DNA of 64,000 nt. It comes from Methanomassiliicoccales archaeon LGM-RCC1. GTDB taxonomy: Archaea > Thermoplasmatota > Thermoplasmata > Methanomassiliicoccales > Methanomethylophilaceae. Under the pieces are notes generated by a model, which searched no databases, had not been told where the DNA came from, and saw only the letters and a list, made by a program, of their open reading frames with translations. The stretch covers positions 744,001 to 808,000 of the forward strand of contig CP115555.1 of NCBI GenBank assembly GCA_030168575.1. The letters run 5' to 3'. Of this stretch, positions 35,701 through 44,700 are shown piece after piece. Numbering within the stretch: position 1 is the first letter of the stretch; each line of letters begins with the position of its first letter. The position numbers were made by a program, and so were the translations under genes.

Positions 35701-38700
35701 CCGTTGACAGGCGGCTCACTCGACATATATCTGGATGTGGAAAGCGGCAAATCGGATTCGGTATACGTCATCAATACGACATACCCCGTACCAGAAGGCA
35801 TCTCTGATAAGCAGGTTCTGGATGCGATATCCGCGCTTATCGGTGTCCACCCTGTTCTGAGATCCAGAATCGTCATTCAGAATGGCGAGCCCTGGTTCGC
35901 CGTCGATGCAAAACCACTGATTACAGTCTCCGATTTACCTGTGGAAGACATCCGCAGACCATTCGAGCTGTCCGAATCTCTCAGCAGGTTCCATATCGTT
36001 TCGGGAAAGTATGTTCAGGCTGCATTCCACCATACGATATCCGACGGTCTTACCTCAGATATAGTCGGCAAGTCCCTAGAATCCATATTGAATGGAATCA
36101 TTCCCGATCGTGATGTTGGATTCCTGAAGGACGCCTCCCTTTATGCATCATCCGAACAATCAGAGGAGTTTTTCATCGAGATGCTTTCCGACACGGAATT
36201 CACTCTGACAGAGGACCTGGAAGGCGAGATAGGTTTCGGACATGTCACCCTATCGCAACCTCTGGAGCGGATAATCGAGTCTGCCAGATCCCTCGGTACC
36301 ACTCCGGCCAATCTCCTTTGTGCAGCGTTCGGATACACTCTATCAAAGTTCGCCGGAACGTCCGACGCGGTGTTCACACATATCGTCAACGGAAGGGACC
36401 TCACAGGTTCTGAGAATTCTGCAGGTATGCTGGTCCGCACCCTCCCACTGGCGTTGGACTGCAAAGACCGTACTGTCAAGGAATTCGTAACGGAGGCGTC
36501 GGAGAGGATCTTCGGCACGGTAGCGAACCAATTATGCCCTTTCCACCGTATAGTTAATGATCTGAACATAAGATTCGGAATCGTATTCAACCATCTCACA
36601 GGTGTTGAGCAACACGGCGATGCCGTCCTTTCCGGAATGAAAGAGAGGGACGTCATCGGGGATCTGACATTCAACCTCATCCAATCAGACGAATCGTACA
36701 TTCTGGCGTACGTTCATTCCTCCAAGTATTCGGAGAGTACGGTCCAGAGTATGGTGCGCGCGTTCGATCTTGTCCTTTCGGGATTCATGTCATGCTCGCA
36801 TCTGTCCGAAATTAGGTACGTCACATCAGAGGACCTGGACAAACTGGATTCCTTGAACGATACGGCTCGTTCGCTGAGATTCAACGATATACTTGAGGCC
36901 TTCAGCCATTCGGTGTCGGAGTATCCTGAGAGGAGGCTCCTTAGCTATCTTGACCGCAGTTACACGTATTCAGAGGTTGACAGGGTAACGGATTCCATAG
37001 CAGCCGCCCTGAGGGCATCCGGTGTGAACAAGGGGGATAACGTTGCGGTCCTGGTCCCAAGGTCGGAATGGTATCTGCTTTGCTCCATAGGTGCTTTGAA
37101 GACGGGTGCGGCATACGTACCCATCGACACATCCTACCCGGACGAGCGCGCATCGTTCATGATCGACGATTCATCTGCGAAAGCAATCCTATGCGTTGCT
37201 GAGACCATGGATCGTGCTTCCAGGCTTTCATCGGTGACAGTAATATGCTGCTCCGAATGCGCTGATGCGGAGTTCGAACCCGTAACGGTTTCTCCAGAAG
37301 ATGCGGCCATCGTGCTGTACACATCGGGAACCACCGGTCAGCCCAAAGGTGCGGTGATCGGCCGCAGGGCCCTGATCAATCTCTCGGAGTGGTATGTATC
37401 ATGCACGGACATGGTGCCCGACGACGTCTATTCTTTCTACACCGCCTATACCTTTGATATGCATGCCCTAGCATTGTACCCCGTTTTAGTCTGTGGAGCA
37501 TCCTTGGACATAGTGCCCGAGGACATAAGGCTGGACATGCATGTGCTGAACGATCATTTTGTGAAAGCTCACACGACCCATACCTTCATGACCACGCATC
37601 TGGGCAGGATGCTGGCGGAGCTAGGTCTCGAATCCGATCTCAGGGTACTGTTTGTCGCTGGGGAGAAGCTTGGCAAGTTCGATGCCAGTACCCCGTACCA
37701 GGTCGTGGATGGGTACGGTCCAACCGAATCGCTTGCATTGGTCACACAGATACCGGTCAATGATAAGAAAGATCCCTCGTCTGTAGGAAGGTTCCAGTCC
37801 AACATCAAGGGATACATACTCGATGCAGAGCACCGCAGGGTGCCTGTAGGAGCGGTCGGCCAGCTGTTTCTCTCGGGATATCAGCTGTCATCCGGATATC
37901 TGAATGCTCCGGAGAGGAATGCTGAGGCATTCTTCAGCAACCCCTTCTGTAAAGAGAAAGGATATGAGAGGATGTACGCCACAGGGGATTTCTTCAGACT
38001 GCTCCCCGACGGTACTCTCGGAATAATGGGCAGAAGGGACGGACAGGTGAAGGTCCGCGGAAACCGTGTCGAATTGACGGAGGTCGAGTCATGCATAAGA
38101 TCCATGGAAGGAATCGATGATGTCACTGTCCAACCCATCATCCAGAATGATGGTTCCAAGGAGCTTTGTGCTTACATAGCAATCTCTTCATCAGCGCCAT
38201 CTGTTCCCACAGAACAGGTGAGGTCGTTCGTATCGGAGCGTAAGCCCGATTACATGGTGCCTTCGTTCGTCGTTGTCCTGGATCGCATACCTTTGAATGT
38301 TAACGGAAAGGTTGACAAGAGTGCGTTGCCTAAGCCGGACGTATCCGAACTTAAAGCAGAGTTCACAGCACCTGGGAATGATACAGAGAAGGCGCTGTGC
38401 GAAGCATTCTCTGTGGCCCTGGGCATCGATCGCATAGGCATAGACGACGATTTCATCCGCCTGGGCGGAGATTCTTTGAAAGCGGTTAAAGCGGTTTCAG
38501 TGTGCAGGTCGTCTGGAATGAAAATCCTTGTTTCAGATATACTGACCAAGCGTACCCCCAGAGCTATCGCTGCATCATCAGTCTCAGCATATACTGAAAA
38601 CATCTACTCATTGGAAACAGGATGTCCGCTGACAGGCGGTTCCCTCGATGTATATCTGGACATCGAGAGCGGCAGGTCCGATTCAGTTTACATCATCGAT

Positions 38701-41700
38701 GCGACATACCCCATGCCCGAAGGTACAACCGACAATCAGGCACTGGAGGCGATATCGACTCTTTTGGATGTCCACCCGGTCCTGAGGTCCAGGATAACGG
38801 TCGATAAAGGGGAGCCGTGGTTCTCTATCGATTCAGAACCGCAGATCACAGTCTCCGATTCTCCGGTGGATGATGTCCGCAGGCCATTCGAACTGTCCGA
38901 ATCTCTCAGCAGGTTCCATATCGTTTCGGGAAAGTATGTGCAGGCGGCATTCCACCATACGATATCTGACGGCCTCACATCGAGCATCATAGGTAAGTCG
39001 CTCGAATCCATATTGAATGGAATCATTCCCGATCAGGATGTCGGATTCCTGAAGGACGCCTCCCTTTACGCATCATCCGAACAATCGGAGGAGTTCTTCA
39101 GCGATATGCTATCTGATACGGACTTCATTCTTACGGAAGGTCCGGACGGACATTTCGGTACGGGGCACATAATACTCTCCGAATCTCTTGACAGGATAGT
39201 TTCGTCGGCCAGATCCCTCGGTACCACTCCGGCCAATCTCCTTTGTGCAGCGTTCGGATACACTCTATCCAGGTTCTCAGGAACTCGCGATGCGGTTTTC
39301 ACCCACACCGTCAACGGAAGGGACCTCACAGGTTCTGAGGGTTCCGCAGGAATGTTCGTTCGCACCCTCCCGCTTGCATTGGACTGCAGGGACCGTACTG
39401 TGGGTGAGTTCGTCTCGGAGGCATCGGAGAGGATCTTCGGCACGATATCGAACCAGCTCTGCACATTCCATAGCATAGCCAAGAATCTCGGCATAGGGTT
39501 CGGCGTGGTGTTCAACCATCTTACCGGAGTCGAACAGTACGGCGATGCTGTGTCTTCTGAAATGAAAGAGAGCGACATTATCGGCGACCTTACATTCAAC
39601 CTTATTCAGTCAGACGGATCGTACATTCTGGCGTACGTTCATTCCTCCAGATATTCGGAGGGTACGGTCCAGAGGATGGCGCATGTATTCGATCATATCC
39701 TTTCGGGATTCATGTCATGCTCGTATCTTTCCGAGATTGGTTACACCTCGGCAGAGGATCTAGATATTCTGGATTCCATCAACCGTACCGCAGTACCGCT
39801 CAATTTCAGCACTGTACTGGATGCATTCAGGCACTCAGTATCTGAATTCCCGGACAGAGCTCTGCTATCGTACATGGGCCGCAGATACACCTATGCGGAG
39901 GTCGATAGGATCACGGATTCCATCGCGTCCTCACTGGCAGGACAGGGTGTGGGCATAGGAGATAGGGTGGCCATCGTGGTTCCTAGGTCGCAATGGTACC
40001 TCCTCTGTGCATTGGGCGTGATGAAAGCCGGTGCGTCATACATCCCAATCGATACATCCTATCCGGACGAGCGCATATCGTTCATGATAGACGATTCATC
40101 CGCGAAAGTGGTCCTGTGCACTTCTGAGATCAAAGGTCGCTGTGAATCCCTGACAGGCAGGCTGATTATAGGATGCGATGGTATTCAGCCATCAGAGTTC
40201 AAGCCTATGACGGTTCAGCCCACCGATGTCGCACTGATTCTTTACACATCGGGTACCACGGGCAGACCCAAGGGAACCCTCATATCGCATCGTGCAGTCG
40301 AGAACATATCGGAATGGACCGCGTATCGCTTCTCCCAGTCGTCAGAGGACGTATTGGGTATGCATTCCAGTTTCGGTTTCGATGCCCATCTCAATGCCCT
40401 CTTCGCCCCGTTCCTCACAGGCTCTGCTGTGGACATCGTCCCCGAGGAGTCCCGTCTTGACATCGATTCTCTGTATTCCCACATAGAGGGTGCGGGTATA
40501 TCGGGTATGTTCCTGTCGACACAGCTCGGAAAACTGCTCATCGAGAAGCATCCAGAGGTAAAGCTCAGGAATGTGATATTAGGCGGGGAGGCGTTGGGGA
40601 AGTTCGGTGTGTTCACCGATGTCAACGTCATCGACGGATACGGCCCGACAGAGAACACCGCCTGCACGTCATCGATATCGGTCTCGGAACGTAATTACAG
40701 CAGTTCCGTGGGAATACCGAATATGAATTCCAAAGTGTACATCCTGGACAGCGAACGCCGCAGGGTACCTGTCGGTGCCGTGGGCGAACTGTACGTCTCA
40801 GGATACCAGCTTTCCTCAGGATACCTCAATAATCCGGAGAAGAACTCAGAGGTGTTCCTTGACAACCCGTTCTGCGATGAGGAGGGTTATGAGAGGATGT
40901 ATGCCACAGGCGACTTCTTCAGACTGCTCCCGGACGGCACCCTCGGCATCATAGGAAGAAGGGATGGACAGGTGAAGATACGCGGAAACCGTGTGGAGCC
41001 TACCGAAGTCGAAGCATGCATAAGATCCATGGAAGGCATCGGCGATGTCATCGTCCAGTCTATCGTCCAGAACGACGGTTCCAAGGAGCTCTGTGCATAC
41101 GTCGTACTGCATTCAGCATCAGGCCAGCATATCTCTGGGGAATCCGTGAGGTCGTACGTGGCCGAGCGCAAGCCCGACTATATGGTCCCTTCCTTCGTGA
41201 TAATCCTTGAGAAGATCCCGCTTAACGTTAACGGTAAGGTCGATATGAGCGCCTTACCGAAGCCGGATATATCGAGCCTCAGGAAGGAGTACACAGCGCC
41301 TAGGAACGATATCGAGAAAGTCCTGTGCGACGCATTCTCTTCAGCTCTTGGTATTGAAGGCATAGGTATCGACGATGACTTCATGCGTTTGGGCGGGGAC
41401 TCCCTGAAAGCGATCAGAGCGGTATCATCATGCAGGTCGCAGGGCATAGAGATCAAGGCGAAGGACGTGGTGTCCCTGCGCACCGTGCGCGCTATCTCCT
41501 CCACAGTATCGTCGGCCGCCGATATGGGCTCCTCTGTAGGAAATATCGGGGAGATACCCATTCACAGCATATTCCTGAAATCGGGCACAGCTGATCAGAG
41601 GGACACATTCGTACAGCACATGGATCTGCTCTGTCCGCAGTCTTTGGACGAGGGCATCCTCCAGCATGCCATAGATGCCGTCACGGACAGACATGATATG

Positions 41701-44700
41701 CTCCGTGCCATCTACGACGGAAGGCCGAGGATAAGGGACCAGGGTATCAGGGTCTGCGATGTAACGCTGGTGGAAGCATTCTCGGAGGACGACATCCTGT
41801 CATCCTCAGCATTCGCGTTAAGCACGTTGTCACTTTCAGAGGGCAGGCTGATGGCATGTCTTCTCATATCGTACGAGGGCAGGAGATACATCCGCCTCAT
41901 GATCAACCATATAGCCGTGGACGGGGTGTCATGGAACATCATACTGTCGGACCTGTCCGAATGCATCTCTGCAGCCATTGACGGAAGGGAACCGTCCCTG
42001 CCGCCCAGGACCATGCCCATAAGGGATTGGATCGCCAGGGGATACCAACCGACAGAATCCGAGAGGCGCTACTGGGATAAGGTAAAGATAGATGCCAATG
42101 TTCCCGAGCTGGAGTCCGAGCCGTTCTCCATCAGCTTGCCCCTTTCTGCCGAGAACCGCTACGGCATCGGGAAACAGGACATATTGCTGACCGCATTTGC
42201 TGAATCCTTCAAGGATATCACGGGAACAGATCTGGTGCTGAGGATGGAGGGTCACGGAAGGGACCACGATGTCGAGCGCACCGTGGGATGGTTCACTTGC
42301 ATGTATCCGCTGGTGCTGTCCACGACCGGCGATCCTGTACGCGATGTCTTCTCTGTGAGGAAGGCCAGACGCTCCGTACCGAAAGGAGGCAGGGGATACG
42401 GATATCTAAGAAACGATCTTCCGCCCATAACGTTCAATTATCTCAGTTCGGCCTTCAGCTATTCTGACAGCCTCCTAGAGGCTGTTAGGTTACCTATCAG
42501 CTATCAGGAACCCCCGGACATGGGCGAATTGCTATCATTCAATATCGCAGAGACCGATGACGGCCTCATAATATCGGGCAGATGTCCGATGCAGCTGCCG
42601 ATCTTCGAGACAATAAAGAACAGGCTGGGATCGATCTTGCAGGCCTTGGCGGAATCTTTATCGGCCCCGCTCTCTGGACCACAGCTCAATGTGTATCTCG
42701 ACGAGATGGCCAATGACAAGGGGACAGCATACTCTGCTCCCGGAATGTTCCCGATTCCGGAAGGAGCATCCGATGACGACATTCTCCATGCGATAGACGC
42801 TGTTCTGGATGCACACCCCGTCCTATCGATGCACATATCCGAGGTCGGAGGCGAACCGTGGTTGGTGCCCGGTAACAGACCGATTATTGAAAAATCATCG
42901 GATGACGAGTTCCTCCGTCCGTTCAACTTCTCTGAATCCCTGTGCAGGTTCCGCATAGTGCCCGGATACATTCAGTGGAACGTCCACCATGTGATAATGG
43001 ATGCAGAGTCAAGAAGAATACTCATCCGCGATCTCGGAATGGCCTTTGAAGGAGTCCAGATACCGGCGGAATACGGATTCCTGACATCCGCCGCAGACCA
43101 GCCTGATGCGGATTACCAGGAGGATGCCCTTTCTTATTATGATGGCGTCATAGAGGACATCGAACTGCCTGTGGAGGACGGCAACGGTGTGAAAGGTTCA
43201 TTCGAGATGCCGATCCCAATCACTTCAAGAGACATCCCTTCGGGCATGACCGCTGGAGGATTCTTCACAGCTGTGTTCGGTTACACCCTGTCTAGATTCA
43301 CTGGTTCCACGCAGGCGGTGTTTCCGATGACCGAGAAGGGAAGAAACGCCGAGGGCACCGAGGATGCTGTGGGCATGTTCGTCAATACATTCCCTGTATC
43401 GATCGATTGTAGCGACCGTCCGGTATCGGAGTTCCTGAACTCATCGATGGATTCGATCCTTTCCTCGATGTCCCATTCCAAGGTCCCGTTCATGGATGTT
43501 GCAGGACGCTACGGATTGACCATGAAAGTTTCCTTCGAGTTCCTCGCAGACATCAACTCCAGCATACGCTCGATAACATCGGCTGCAAGCGGAGATTCTT
43601 CCGGCCATGGGATCTATTCGGCTGATTGGGTATCGGACCTGGCCATCTATGTCACCGAATCCAATGACGGTTTCATGGCATCATTGGAGCATTCCGGAAG
43701 GTACTCGCAAAGAACGTGCGAGCGTTTCCTGCATGCGTTTAATGAGATTGCAAAGGGTCTGATAGCCTGCGAGAGGCTGTCGGACATCCAATACACATCT
43801 TCGGAGGACATAGACATCCTCGATTCCATCAACGACACAGCTGCTCCGCTGAGATTCAACAATATCCTGGAAGCGTTCAGACATTCGGTTTCGGAGTACC
43901 CGGACAGGACCCTCCTTACCTACATGGATCGTAGCTACACCTACACAGAAGTAGATGTTATCTCGGATTCCATAGCGACCACCCTAAAGTCATCAGGCGT
44001 GATCAGAGGAGATAATGTAGCGATCATGGTTCCGAGATCGGAATGGTATCTTATCTGCGCAATCGGCGTGATGAAGACGGGAGCGGCATACGTCCCTATC
44101 GACATATCGTATCCTGACGAGCGTATATCGCATATGTTGAACGACTCATCCTCGAAAGCCGTTGTAGTAACAGGAGAGACCAAAGAACGCTGCGGTTCTC
44201 TGACCGGACTCCCGACCGTAGGCTGTGAAGGGTTAGAACCCTCCCATTTCACGCCGGTATCAGTCTTGCCGACCGATACGGCAGTCATCCTTTACACATC
44301 CGGTACCACAGGTAAGCCGAAGGGTTCCAAGATACCGCACCAGTCACTGGAGAACTTCAGTGAATGGACCTCCTCCTACACCGATTTCAAGAGCGGGGAT
44401 GTGTTCGCGCTGTTCGCATCGGTAGCGTTCGATATGCATACCATGTCGTTGTACCCGCCGATATTCACCGGAGGTTCGGTGGACATAGTTCCGGAGGACA
44501 TCCGTCTGGACATCCATCGTCTGAATGAGCATTTCGTGTCCCGCGGAGTGACGCATACATTCATCACAACCAACTTGGGGAAGATGTTCGCATCCAGTGT
44601 CAAAGCGTCCACATTGCGTTGCCTGGCCTATGGAGGGGAGAAACTCGGCGAATTCACTGCACCGGATTTCATCGGTGCTTTGGAGACGTACGGGCCGTCG

